A stretch of DNA of 64,000 nucleotides from Adenophora triphylla var. japonica. Lineage: Eukaryota; Streptophyta; Magnoliopsida; Asterales; Campanulaceae. The DNA lies in the NCBI GenBank assembly GCA_022495995.1, contig JAFEMH010000169.1, positions 434,001 through 498,000 on the forward strand, read 5' to 3'. A program made the position numbers and the translations under genes. A model generated the notes under the pieces. The model saw only the letters and a list, made by a program, of their open reading frames with translations, was not told where the DNA came from and ran no database searches. Position 1 is the first letter of the stretch. Every line of letters starts with the position of its first letter. This document shows positions 1-11,700 of the stretch, in pieces.

Positions 1-24
1 TGAGCGATGAAACACAGAATATAC

Positions 25-466
25 CATTTCCATTGTCGTTGGCTCGTAAAACGATGAAAACGTATTTGATGAGAGGAATGAAAGTGAGTGTATAGAAGAT
101 CAAAGAGAGAACTCCGAGTATGTCGTCGTTATGTTTGATCCCTTCACTAAAGGTGCTTGCATATACGTACAAGGGCGATGTCCCGATGTCACCGTATACA
201 ACTCCTATGCTCTGAAACGCTAGTTGTAATATTATACACCAACTAGCTCCCTTCATCAAAAACATGCATGCTTGTACAGTTAGGAATATACTTATGTTAA
301 AACTCAATATAACCTTCAAAAGAAAGGTGAAAACCTTGTCGTTGTGGGAGCGATGGGAGCGGATTTTGGTGGACTCGATGTCTAAAGAGTCGTAACGTCT
401 GAGCTGTTGGTGAGAATTATACTCTTCCTGACTATCTTCAATGGGGGTAACATCTTCAGTGGTCAT
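25..466 (-). CDS. KUP/HAK/KT potassium transporter, 5' end (partial)
   Basis: This is the N-terminal part of a KUP/HAK/KT-family K+ transporter, a plasma- or vacuolar-membrane K+/H+ symporter family; the gene continues past the left edge. Reading the minus strand from the ATG at 466-464 gives an acidic, hydrophilic N-terminus, then the family hallmark [15 protein letters not shown], which is in the first membrane segment, followed by a second hydrophobic segment ending in [10 protein letters not shown]. The reading leaves the family pattern at the GT at 24-23, where this family commonly has an intron, so I end the exon at 25. A 63-nt in-frame stretch (251-313) bounded by GT and AG lies just before the hallmark and adds a hydrophobic insert not usual in the family, so it may be a short intron. 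Family call is strong from the hallmark; the subgroup (HAK5-like) is only a guess. Confidence 0.85.
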
Positions 467-1849
467 TTTTGAGAGAGATTAGAATAGGTAAAACTATATA
501 TGTAGGTAAAGTGTTAAGTTTGAGAAGATGGAGGGGTTGTGGTGGATGAAGTAGAAATTACAAAGGGTAATGGAGGGGGATTATATAGGGAGAGGAGGGG
601 GGAACAAAGAAGAAGAGATCTAGCAAGGTGTGAAGATTATAATGTGGGTGTTGTGACGTCCGAGGTGGAGGAGTTGGCGCTTCGCGAGTCCTTTTTGGGC
701 ACTTCTGTTTGTTTTAAGACTTGGGGTTGGTAATACTAGGGAAATTCTTGCTGGGCATAAACTAGAAATCATATCAAATATTTTTTCCGTCGCACCTCAA
801 ACTCCATTTTTGGCGGATCGAATCGGATAGGTTTTAAATCAAATTTTTCAAAATTATAAAGAATTTTTACTATTTCTCTAATTCATTTTTCACTCTTATT
901 TTAATTTTATATACAAAACATCAATCAACTAATTATTATTCTTTACACTCATTTTCTCTCATATTTTAATCTTCATATTTACAACACCTCTCCCCTATTT
1001 TATTTTTCGTTAATCGTGAGTATGCGTGTTGGTGCGGTGGTTCGATGACACTTTTTTGTAAATTGAAAAAAATAAATCAAACATATATAAAATATATTTG
1101 TTAACATTTTCTTACAATTATACAATAATTATTCTTTATATATAATTAATATATTATAAATCAATAATAAAGTTAACATTTGGAGTACAAGGAAGAGAAT
1201 AACAGTAGTGACGAGGTATTGTGTTTGCAAGAAAAAAAAAAAATCACTAGCTTATCTGATTGTATGACCAGAAATATCCATAATCTAAAATTTGAGTAAA
1301 TTAGATAATCATATCGTATCATTTTAATGAATGAAACAAAAAGGATTCCGATTCTTGATGTTGTTGGCACATATATGCACTGCATCTAACTGGCACAATT
1401 TTTCTATACTCTCAGAGAGTTTAGACAAAGGCAAAAAAAATAAAAAAATAATAATAATAATAATAAAATAATCGTAACTAAACTTAAATTTTAGCTCTTT
1501 TCAAAATATTCCCTATGAAACAATATTTTTCAAAATATTTTTACTGATTTTTTACAAATTTTAAAATATTCGTTAAGTTTTTTCAACCATAAAAAAATAT
1601 TTCAGTGAAAATATATTAAAAAAGGCTTAAATTTAGTGAATAAAATATACTATGGATTTTGCCTTGGACAAAAGGAAGGACCGACTTGGGTAGGCTACAT
1701 TTGATTTCCGCCTCACCGGATTTGATTTGACGAATTTTTTAATAGGATTTTCAAACTTTACTCAAGCCTAAATTTAATGTGAATTTGATAATGTAAATGA
1801 GTGGAACAGCTTTTGTCTAGCAGTTCAAATAATTCAATAAGATATTGAT
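467..1849. other. AT-rich intergenic DNA upstream of the transporter
   Basis: This stretch should hold the 5' UTR and promoter of the minus-strand transporter. It is AT-rich with poly-A/T runs, including a short (ATA)n-like tract near 1447-1470. I see no conserved coding motif; the short ORFs here lack codon structure and family motifs. Confidence 0.4.
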
Positions 1850-2538
1850 CTAAATCCGGACGAAGAAGGATAAATAAATTGAATGATCTCCGACAAAAAT
1901 TCTTGACACAAGACTAAAAAATATGGTTTTTTGAAAGTGAAAGCAATTTGATGACGCAAGAAACGTGTCTTGATCAATCTTAGTTCGTCCAGCAATTAGG
2001 TTGATCTCTAACTTTGATCCGAAACCAGTAAACACACGACTAGCTGGGATGATCTCCGGCTAATACCCTCCGACGTGATAATGAGATGATTTGTATTAAA
2101 CTTATAAAATGTATTGAAATCAATTGAACAAAAAATAAGATATTGTTTGTTCACGTTGGATGTTGTAGGGTATTTATAACGTTGATGTAGAATTGTCTTG
2201 AATCTCTAAAATCGCGGAGATAATATTGGCGTAACTGACTCTAAGAAAATAGGAGGCGGTTACAAATAACGACGTGGGTAAACGCACGTGTTGTAGGTCG
2301 AGGTCGACTGAGTAGCCAAGTGCGACCTGACTTTGTGTTTTGACTTGGTAGCAATTGTACAAGTATATGATCGTATGTCGAACAAAGCTAGATCGGGATC
2401 AATGATAGTCGGACAATGAGTTAGGTCGACTGATCGATACTGGACCGTTGGCAATGTAGCAATTGGGCCGGCCCATTCAATAATAAAGTAGACTGATGAC
2501 TGAAATATTGAGTTTCAATCGTTGAGTTTGGTCCGTCA
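1850..2538 (-). repeat. probable solo LTR related to the Tat-type LTRs of this window
   Basis: Read on the minus strand this stretch has LTR architecture: it begins TGACGGACC near 2538, has several GTCGACC/CGACCT motifs, then a TATAAATA box near 2170-2178, then a segment resembling the LTR end of the gypsy elements at 15548 and 27885 (a GGAG..CCGGAGA-type stretch followed by GTCGTG). No internal coding region adjoins it. I could not find a convincing target-site duplication, and the left boundary is approximate. Confidence 0.4.
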
Positions 2539-3479
2539 CATTTATTCCGTTCACAATTAATTAGAGTTTAGAGTTAGAAATCGCAGTTTTCATTTACAAT
2601 CTTAAATTTCATTTATTTACAAAAAATAATATAGTAGATTTTATAACACAATCTTAAATTAATTTAGCTAAAATGAAACCAAAATCAAATCAAATCAAAA
2701 GGCAATTGGTTGGAAACTTGGTGGCTGGTCCTAAAAGATTCTTGATTTCCCTGAAATACACCCCCTGAAGAAAAAAACACACTCCCCCGCTAAAAACCAA
2801 AGCAGCGCGACAAAGAAGACCACCTGCAAAATCATCCTCATCACGTGTGACATTTGTCGGCTTTTGCCACCAAATTATCGGGTTGCGGTTTACTGTCAAT
2901 TGAAATTGCAAAAAATTCTTATTTTTTATTTTATTTAAAATAATAAATTTTTAATACTTTTTAAATAATTAATTCACTTGATATACCTATAACAATTATT
3001 CACTTACTATTTTTTTAACAACGTATTTTCGCTCTCCAACCTCATTATCCACACTTACAATACCTTAATAATATATTCCCTCTTAATTTTCGTGCTCAGC
3101 AATTTTTTGCAATTTCAAATAAAACGCATAAATATGAAGAGAATAATAAAACAAGAAGTTAGATTGTACTTCCCTCCATTTCATAACAGAGTTGGTTTTG
3201 AGAGAAATTAGTTTCTTCCAAATATTATAAAAAGTCCTGTTTTATTTTAAAAATCGATTCAACGACCGGTTTAAAAAATCGGGTTAGTTTGGTTTAAAAT
3301 TCATGTACCGATTTTTTTAAGTTAAAAACAAGACTTTAGTTTCCCCCAAAATTTTGACATTTGTTTTTTGTTATTCATCCCAAAATAACAATCATCTTTT
3401 CATTAAAGAAATAAATTATATATAATTTATCATTGTAACATAATTTCTCCATCTTGTTCAAAAATATAAATAAAGTTCA
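2539..3479. other. AT-rich intergenic DNA
   Basis: No gene, RNA or bounded repeat is recognisable. The only reading frame of note (2690-2911, minus) has no family motif and is flanked by AT-rich sequence. Confidence 0.35.
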
Positions 3480-3534
3480 AAACCACCACAGCCCCCCCCC
3501 CCCTAAGTCTTCGCGGGAGGCCCTGTGGTGGTTT
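3480..3534. repeat. GC-rich hairpin with perfect 12-bp stem
   Basis: AAACCACCACAG at 3480-3491 is the exact reverse complement of CTGTGGTGGTTT at 3523-3534. The 31-nt loop holds a run of about 12 C followed by a GGGAGGCC stretch that could pair further with the C-run. It lies in otherwise AT-rich DNA. It could be the tip of a small foldback element; no function can be assigned. Confidence 0.6.
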
Positions 3535-3767
3535 CCTTGTCAATTCAGGGCCTGTCATTAAAAAAGTTAGCCAGTTAAGAGCTTTTTGACGGAATTCGTT
3601 GAAAAACTTGTTAAAGTCTCATGTGCCTCGCACATGCTTAACGGATTGTACCAAACTGAAGTTAAATTTCATATTCAGAGAGTTAAATGTAATTTCATAA
3701 AATAAAAGGACTAAAAATAATTTTTTTAAAAAAAATATTAAATAATCACATTTTAAAACAAAAATGA

Positions 3768-4717
3768 ATAAAAAATATTATAAATTTATATTTTTATATT
3801 TTTTTAACACCCCCCCACCCAATCCCGCCCCACTCCCTACCCCGCCCCACTCCTTCGTCGGGTCAAAAACAAAATTAAACATTTTAAATTTATTTTTAAC
3901 GACCCGGCCCGACCACCCCCCACCCGTCGAGTCAAAAAAAAAATTAAACATTTTAAATTTATTTTTAACCACCCCAGCCCCAGCCCTAACCCCAGCCCCC
4001 ACCGGTCGGGTAAAAAAAAAACATTTTAAATTTATTTTTAACCACCCCAGCCACAGCCCTACCCCACACCCACCTATCCCCCGGGTCAAAAAAAATTAAA
4101 ACATTTTAAATTTATTTTTAACAATACCCCCACCCATAACCCCTACCCCTTGCCCACCCTCCCCCTCTGGGTCAAAAAAAAATTAAATAAATTTATTTTA
4201 ATATTTATGATATTAAAAAAAATTATTTGAGCCGAAAGTAATATTTTGGGATAAAAGTGTTTTAGTTATTCATTTTTGAGTCGAAAGTAATACGAGTATT
4301 TATTTTTAAGACGAGTAATACATGTTACATTCCATTTAACATACGGGTTGAATGAAGCGGGTCAACTCGGATAACTCGATAAATTTAAAACGTTTAAAAA
4401 AAATTTACCCGAAAGGGGGGAGGGGTGGGGCGGGGGAGGGGGGGTAGGGGATATGGGTGGGGCTGGGGGTAGAGGTGGGGCTGGGGTGGTAAAAAATAAA
4501 TTTAAAATGTTTAAAAAAAATTTGACCCGGGGTTGGGGGTGGGGTGTTTGACCCGGGGGGAGTGGGTGGGGGGTGGGCGAGAGGCTGAGTGGTAAAAAAT
4601 AAATTTAAAATGTTTTAAAAAAAATTTGACCCGACGGGGGGTGGGTGGGGCGGGGTAGGGAGTGGGAGTGGGGGGTGTTAAAAAAATATAAAAATATAAA
4701 TTTATAATATTTTTTAT
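3768..4717. repeat. foldback element with C-rich and G-rich minisatellite arms
   Basis: The left arm (about 3768-4190) has four or five 70-80 bp units, each a C-rich block followed by a poly-A stretch and an AT block such as CATTTTAAATTTATTTTTAA. The right arm (about 4398-4717) carries the same units in reverse complement, now G-rich. The outermost ~35 nt of the arms pair almost exactly. The ~200-nt loop has two GTCGAAAGTAATA-type direct repeats. The long ORFs here (3764-4099 plus, 3778-4089 minus) are products of the repeat and are not genes. Confidence 0.8.
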
Positions 4718-4789
4718 AATTTTATAAATTATAAAAAATGCACCAAACGTTCTTTATATATACATATAATTATAATTATTTATTTTTGG

Positions 4790-5200
4790 TCAGGTGCGGG
4801 AGTTGGTCGTGTTATTAGTAGTTGAAAATAGAGAACAACTGAGAACTCTACAAAACAACCGAGAACAACACATAAGTTCTCAATTGTTGGTCGTCGGGGT
4901 CAGTGGTCGCCAATTGATCGTATTGATCGTGTTCTTAGTAGTTAGACAACTGAGAACTTGCTGATAAGTTCTCAGTTATTTGGTCGATGTAATTGGTAGT
5001 CGCCGGAGTTGATTGTGTTCTTAGTAGTTTGACAACTCAATTTGATTTTTGAATCGATTTAGAAATAACTTACTGATAAGTTCTCAGTTGTTTGATTATC
5101 GGAGTTGGTGACCGCCGGAGTTTATCGTGTTATTAGTAGTTTAGTTGACAACTAAGAACTTACTGGTAAGTTCTCAATTGTTTGATCGCCGGACGGAGTA
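4790..5200. repeat. degenerate ~100-bp tandem repeat
   Basis: About four diverged units each contain GTGTTATTAGTAGTT or GTGTTCTTAGTAGTT, then ACAACTGAGAACTT, then AAGTTCTCAGTTGTTTG and a GTCGCCGGAGTTG-like stretch. The GAGAACTT/AAGTTCTC halves form a small inverted repeat within each unit. No coding potential. Confidence 0.6.
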
Positions 5201-5324
5201 TAATATAATGTTAATTTCACTTTACGTCGGGGGTCGGATTATGAATTTGTTCAAATGTGTTGCCATCTTTGATAAAACTACGCGGCAAATGCTAAAGACA
5301 GACGAAAAGGAAAGGGGGAAGCAT

Positions 5325-5841
5325 TGTTGTGAAATTGGTGCTCCCCCGTTGCAATCAAGATAAAGAAATCAACACACCCACACGTACAAGAAAGAAACAA
5401 TCGCACACAAAAACACAAGAGTTGTTTACCCGGTTCATTCACCAACTCGTGAACTACGTCCGGGGGCAATTGCCAAGCCAATATGTATTAGTCTCCTCTC
5501 TAATATGTTGCTACAATGTGTTCTAGGCCGAAATTATGTTTATATAGTTATACAAGGAACCCTAAATCTAATTTAAGAAGAGTTCTAATCAAAATAGGAA
5601 ACAAATCTGCTGCAGAAAATTCTGACCCGACACGTGGGCGGTCGCCCAAGACAACATGGGCGGTCGCCCAAGCCAAAATTCCCCAGGCCAAACTTTTTGT
5701 CCTCATGGGCGGTCGCCCAACCCCACCTGGGCGGTCGCCCACCACCCCAGAAAGTCCTCCTCGAATTTTCCTTCTTGATCTCAGCAACTCCTCCGACTTA
5801 GGCTCCTCCTCTTCCTTGTAGTTTAGGATCCAATCCCAACA
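5325..5841 (-). repeat. 3' LTR of copia A
   Basis: Same length and ends as the copy at 7495-8011. Four copies of the palindrome GGGCGGTCGCCC lie at 5636, 5658, 5707 and 5729, that is two pairs with partners 22 bp apart. A TATATAA-type box (minus strand, 5541-5547) lies about 90 bp downstream of them on the coding strand, which places the palindromes in U3. Confidence 0.92.
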
Positions 5842-5853
5842 ATCTCCCACCGG
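5842..5853 (-). other. polypurine tract of copia A
   Basis: On the minus strand GGTGGGAGAT directly abuts TGTTGG, the usual copia PPT/3'-LTR junction. It primes plus-strand DNA synthesis. Confidence 0.8.
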
Positions 5854-5960
5854 AGACTAAACTAACAAACATAAAATCACCCATTAACTCCCACCACGGA
5901 GTAAAGACCTTCGAACACATTTCCCCCTTCCATATTGGCTTGACACTACCGCACCTCTCC

Positions 5961-7437
5961 TCAAGTACTAAGGCGAGTTGTAACCAAGCGACGTTTCAAC
6001 CTCTCCGTGTTAGATCGTTCTTGCCTCCCCAAATCAGCTTCTACCTTGATTTCTCCCCGCAAGTCTAACTTCGCCTTCTCCCTCCAGACCCACCTTCCTC
6101 GCAATGCTTCCCCTTGAAACTTGGACACACCTTGTTTCTTGCATCGACTGTTCTTGGTCTGAAACCGCTCTCTGTTAGGGCCCTTGGACATCCACACCGC
6201 GTTGATCAACTTTGTGTCCTCCCCAACATACTGTTTCTTGATGTCTCCCCTTTTCACACCAACAGGCCGGTTCTTTTGCCTCTTGCTCCCACTCGAACGA
6301 TCATCGATATTGTAGGTAGAATACAACATCTTCCCCTTAACCCCATGAGCCAACACCTTAGCCCCTTTTGTGATTTCCCAAGACCCACCAATGAAAGAAA
6401 CACCATACCCTTCACTGTCGAGTTGTCCCACAGAAATTACCCTTCTCCTCAAATCTGGAACATGCATCACGTCGTGTAGTTGTAAAACAGCCCCATTAGG
6501 TGTCTTCATCATTACATCCCCCTTACCTTTGATCTTCAATGGTTGACCATCACCAAGATAGAGAACCCCAAAATCTTCAGTTTTGTACCGCTTCATTGAT
6601 TCTGCATCCCCACTAGCATGACGAGAAGCCCCAGAATCCAACACCCAATCTTCACCCGACTGCTCCTCCCCTAGGATTAATACATCACCACCATCATCCA
6701 CCACGTGTGCACCACCATCTTTTCCTGACGGTCATAACTGATATGCCCCAATTCACCACAATTGTAGCACTTGACCTTTTTCCCTTTTTTCGGTCCTCCC
6801 CTTTTTCTCTCCACCCTAAGTGCAGCCCCATCTACGGAAGATTCTCCCCTTTTCTCTTTCCTTCGCAACTCCTCTTGAAGGATGAGATCTCTAACCTCCG
6901 TATACACCAATCTTTGTTTTCGACGTACTAATCGTTGTGACAAGAACCTCCCAACTATCGACGATGACTTTAGAAGAAAACAAGCTAAAGCACTTCTGCA
7001 TCGGAGAAAGTAATATCAACACTTTTCAATTGGTCCATCATACCTTTGAAATTGCCGATATGACTTGCCGCCATCTGCCCCTCGACATCTTCGCATTCGC
7101 AAACCTCTTTATCAAATGCACCTTATTGATATTCGACGGCTTCTCATACATGTCGACGGCGTTTGTAGCAACTCCACCGTTGTCTTGGCCTCCATAGCGT
7201 TCCGTGCAACGTCGTCGGTTAGGGCACTCCTTACCGCTCCTAACCCCTTCCGATCCAACGTCTCCCAATCCCCTTGTATGTGTCTTCGGGCTTCGCCTTC
7301 AAGGGTCCATGAAGATCCTTACAATAAAGGTAGTCTTCAATCCTTGTCTTCCAAAACGTGAAATTCACACCGTTGAATTTCTCGATTGAGTTCTTCATCT
7401 TGACTGCTTCACCAAAATCCCCAAGAACGCGATTCAA
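5961..7437 (-). pseudogene. copia gag-protease remnant
   Basis: From the 5' side (7437 downwards) the reading begins with a copia gag N-terminus (MKNSIEKFNG with a following FWKTRIEDYL), shifts frame near 7240 to a segment with EKPSNINKVHLIKRF, and shifts again to the nucleocapsid (6677-6943). The zinc knuckle reads CYNCGELGHISYDRQ: the last cysteine of CX2CX4HX4C is replaced by arginine. The protease has the WVLDSGASRH catalytic motif (frame 5961-6704). The frame then runs to a stop and the PPT without integrase or RT. This is a defective gag-PR; some of the frameshifts could be sequencing errors. Confidence 0.85.
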
Positions 7438-7480
7438 AATTAATCAACTAATGAAAAGATTTTGAATCCTCCGAACCAAA

Positions 7481-7492
7481 GCTCTTATACCA
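7481..7492 (-). other. primer binding site of copia A
   Basis: On the minus strand TGGTATAAGAGC follows the 5' LTR after a two-base gap. It is one base from the standard copia PBS TGGTATCAGAGC, complementary to the 3' part of initiator tRNA-Met. Confidence 0.85.
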
Positions 7493-7494
7493 GT

Positions 7495-8011
7495 TGTTGT
7501 GAAATTGGTGCTCCCCCGTTGCAATCAAGATAAAGAAATCAACACACCCACACGTACAAGAAAGAAACAATCGCACACAAAAACACAAGAGTTGTTTACC
7601 CGGTTCATTCACCAACTCGTGAACTATGTCCGGAGGCAATTGCCAAGCCAATATGTATTAGTCTCCTCTCTGATATGTTGCTACAATGTGTTCTAGGCCG
7701 AAATTATGTTTATATAGTTATACAAGGAACCCTAAATCTAATTTAAGAAGAGTTCTAATCAAAATAGGAAACAAATCTGCTGCAGAAAATTCTGACCCGA
7801 CACGTGGGCGGTCGCCCAAGACAACATGGGCGGTCGCCCAAGCCAAAATTCCCCGGGCCAAACTTTCTGTCCTCATGGGCGGTCGCCCAACCCCACCTGG
7901 GCGGTCGCCCACCACCCCAGAAAGTCCTCCTCGAATTTTCCTTCTTGATCTCAGCAACTCCTCCGACTTAGGCTCCTCCTCTTCCTTGTAGTTTAGGATC
8001 CAATCCCAACA
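7495..8011 (-). repeat. 5' LTR of copia A
   Basis: 517 bp, TG...CA ends. It carries the same four palindromes as the partner LTR, here at 7806, 7828, 7877 and 7899. The right flank AGCAT (8012-8016) completes the target duplication. Confidence 0.92.
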
Positions 8012-8736
8012 AGCATGCGTGTGCTAAAACTGAAAATTAATTTAGCAAAGGGAAGAACTGGAGTAACTCTTACCTGTCATGTCCATGAGCTTCTGCATGG
8101 TATTGTTCAGGAGCATTGTACACGAGTAGGTCGAGTAGTTGGTTCTGTTAACTGTTAAGCGTCTTCAGAACTGTTTATCACAAAAGTAATGCGCTCATTT
8201 AATCATTATAAGTTTACCATTTGATATTCTAAAGTAATAACAGAGCTCGCGTTGTTTAAAAACCAGAAAATACGGAAAGGACAGACCCTTTAGGAATGGA
8301 ATTGTAGCTCCAGTGGTTAATAATTTGCATTATTTTTTACCAAATCCCAAATAAGAAATGGAATCTTTAAGGGGCCAAATTCCAACGAAAGAGCCATTCT
8401 AAACTTGCTTCATACATGGTCACTTCTTTAAGTCTGAGTCCCAATATAATTACAAAATATTAAGGAGAAAACAGCAAGCACGACAATGGTGACGGGATTC
8501 TCCTTAATAGGGACTACAATCACAAGTCACAACAAAATACAAAATTTCTCCAGTGTTTTGGTTTAATTTTCTACAAAAGCACCATGAGAATGGGAAAACT
8601 TGGTGCAGATACTGGAGAAACAGCAATCCTTATAAAAAGGGCCCAAGCTTCATGTAACTAGCAAAAGTGGGCTTCGTAGATATAGGCCTCTGAATGCAGC
8701 TAGGTACTACAAAAGCGTTCACAAAATAGAACGGGC
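8012..8736. other. WEE1 3' flank, with one possible minus-strand exon
   Basis: Contains the expected 3' UTR of WEE1 (downwards from 8736). At 8074-8144 the minus strand has an open 71-nt segment between an AG (8146-8145) and a GTAAGA donor (8073-8072), reading QLLDLLVYNAPEQYHAEA in one frame. It looks exon-like but I recognise no family, and the copia insertion at 8011 lies directly downstream. No other features seen. Confidence 0.3.
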
Positions 8737-11700
8737 TTACTTGGTGGTTGTAGTTCTTTGGCGCCTTTCAAAAATTGGATTTTCTACAAGCTCTTTAGCA
8801 GATGGTCTTCTAACTGGATCAGGGTCCATCATTGCCTGAACAGATTAGCAAACCAACATGAAAAGATAAGTAATGATATACGAGTATACATGTTCTATTG
8901 ACGTAAATGCTATAAGCACTCAATTCCCAACTGGACAACACTCCATGGTACAGTGAAATAAGCATTTGGTACAAGTAAAATAAGACATGAATAAAGTTCC
9001 TCAGCTGTTGTCCAATTAACAATGGACTTTGATCACTGAGAGCTAAATCAAATTAATTTTGTACCAAAATTAAATAAACTGTGAGCTTGATCTTGTGTAT
9101 ACCACTAAGTAAATTTCACCTTGAGTAAATTCTGGAACTGCACCGAACGGCCAGGAAGTAGTGGCAGTTTTCCTTCCCTAAGATTTAGGAAATGGGGACC
9201 TGACTCGGGCAATGTTGATCCTTTAACAAGCTCATAAATAGACGCCCCCAACGAAAATATATCAACCTTGTCAAGATGATCATAGTTATCGTTCAGTATT
9301 TCTTGGGGCATATAACGTGCATCACCCTCTTCAATTGGCAAGCTTTTATCAAGTAGAGTTGCACATCCAAAATCCCCAAGCTTATAAACACCATTCTTTA
9401 CATAAATATTCTCAGGCTTCAAATCTAAATGTGCCACCCCTTTTTCATGAATGAACTGCAATGCCTTGGCTATCTGTACAAGACCCACAATTTTGATAAT
9501 TTGAAGTTAATACGGTTTTAGGAGTATCACTAAATGGGTTGGGTTTCTCTTATTTGAAATAATATTACAAAAGTATAGGAACCCTGAGGTATATATTTGA
9601 TTGTGATATTAGGATACATAGATTCATAAACTAACCTGGTGCATTGCTTCTAACACCTCTCCCTCTAGACATAATTTATGAAATTGGTTGACAGAGAGAC
9701 TGTGATCACAGAGTTCCATCTGAATGTATAGCTGCTCGTTTTCAAACCAAGAAGTATAATATCCAACTACGTTTTCATGGAATCCTGCAGGCATTGTTAT
9801 TGCAAATTCATTACAGTGCTGATGAAATATGCATAAAAGAAGAAACAAGTAAAACAATAAGAGGATTTACTGCACACCTAATGAAGCTAAGGCTTGAACT
9901 TCCATTAAAGCTTTAAGCCTGCACAATTTTTTTACATATACCATGCTTAACAGAGGGCAAATATAGCTTTTTGCAAAGTTTAGTGGTAGAAGGATTGGGT
10001 AGCTACCTTTCATTGTCCTGATGCAGTTGCCTTGTGCTTTTCTTCACTGCATACATGCAGCCATCAATTCTCTTCAGGGCTTTGAAAACGCGGCTGAAGT
10101 TTCCATTGCCTATTTGCTGGGGATATGAAGGAACAAACTTGTACGTTACATAAACATTGGATGTGAAATGTGGAAAGCGTGAGAATAGTCTCTTACATAC
10201 CTCTATTTCATGGAAATCTGTCCCGTAGCGTGAAAGACCTTCACCACCAACAAATGCAGAGAGAAAACCTACAGGTTGTGAAATACATGGCATGATTGAG
10301 TTTAAGAGAACAAAGGACTCCATGAGAGCATTTTAACTTACAACTTCAGATGCTATTGCAAATGCATGCACTTTAGACCATTTTAGCCCTAGAGTTGGAA
10401 TTCGCCAATATGTCAGGTATGGGCATGCCCACATATGCATCTTAGTTTCCCTTGGGCATGCAGCAACCCATAATTGCTTTTTAATTTTTTTTTTACAATC
10501 AGATATTGACTTGCTGGAGAACATCTTGAAAAGGTCTGTTGAGTAAAAATGTAGCTAAAGAGAAAACATTTTTTTAAGTGGAAAGGGCTAAGCACCCTAA
10601 TTTTATCAATAGAGCAAACAGAAAAGAAAAAGAACAAGGAGAGGGACGTAAAGCCTTACCTCAAAATGAAAATAGAAATAAAGAACGGAATCTAAAAAGG
10701 AAAACAAAAGGAAGGAAAAGGGAAAATGGGTTAACCCCATTCAACCCCCGTCTTCTTAGCACCAATTTTGTAAGCCATATGCTTACGATTAGCAGGGATG
10801 TAGCCAACTGCAAGGGTAAATAATCATTTTTCCTTGGATTCCATTCCCTTTTGCCATTAACCCGGGCAGCCCGAGGTGAGACCACTACCCCACCCACAAA
10901 GCCTCTAAAAGTATCACAAAATGAGTCTGATACATCAAGGGGTACATAACACATTTTTCTGTATCCTGATTCGATGAAGAAAGCTTAGCACGAGTGCACG
11001 ACCACCAGTGTTTGAGAACTCAACATTGAAATAATTGGGATGCTTATGGGTTCAGGAGGGCATAGTTGAGGGCCAGTGGGGATATGAGTTAAACCATCAG
11101 GTTGTGGTTTTGAAGCCATGGAAAAAATAGCAGTAGGGGAAGAATTAGACAGATTAGGGTTTGACTTTGAAGCCGCAGCTCTACGTAAAACCTCAGCTAA
11201 AGGGCCCTCGTAACCATCGATGGTCAATATCTCCTTCTCCTTTACAGTCTAGTCCAGCAAATCCCTACCATCAAAAGCAGCAGCCTAGTCTTCTGGATGG
11301 CTAAAGAGAAAACATTCAAGGTCCAAACGATCCCCCTTTTCTTAATCTTTATTTTTGGAAGAAAAAAAAAATCATGTCGTATTCTATCGTGTTGTGTCAT
11401 GACAATTATTCCATGTTGTTGCTTTCATGGTACTTGGATAGTCCATTTGTTCAACAAGAAAACACAGGTAATACTGGGATAGGGGTGGCATTATACTGAC
11501 CAGCCTGTTCATGATGGTTCCATAATTTGCTGCATTACGACATTTTGCTAAGAATGACAAACATATATGATTTTATGGTTTCAGCACTCAACTCTCTTAA
11601 ACATTGAAAGATTCACATGTAGCCTCATGCAGAAAGAGATAAAAAAACAGTTGCTTACCTTCACATTTTGACCTGCGGTTGCCAAATGGATCTATACCAT

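Larger units (their letters stand above)
5325..8011 (-). mobile_element. Ty1-copia retrotransposon, internally deleted (copia A)
   Basis: A structurally complete but non-autonomous element on the minus strand: two 517-bp LTRs with TGTTG...CAACA ends, a 5-bp target duplication AGCAT at 5320-5324 and 8012-8016, an initiator-tRNA-Met-type primer site and a copia polypurine tract. Only about 1.65 kb lies between the LTRs, coding for gag and protease remnants; integrase, reverse transcriptase and RNase H are absent. I count about five substitutions between the LTRs (about 1%), so the insertion is recent. It must depend on enzymes made elsewhere. Confidence 0.93.

Noticed and set aside
539..733. 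64-codon ORF upstream of the transporter
   Set aside because: Low-complexity purine-rich 5' flank; no homology pattern.
3764..4099. Opposed ~100-codon ORFs rich in Pro or Gly
   Set aside because: They translate the C-rich/G-rich minisatellite of a foldback element; no codon signature or family motif.
5636..5740. Regular palindromes that look like a small CRISPR array
   Set aside because: Plant nuclear DNA, no cas genes, repeats inside LTRs with 10-bp spacers.
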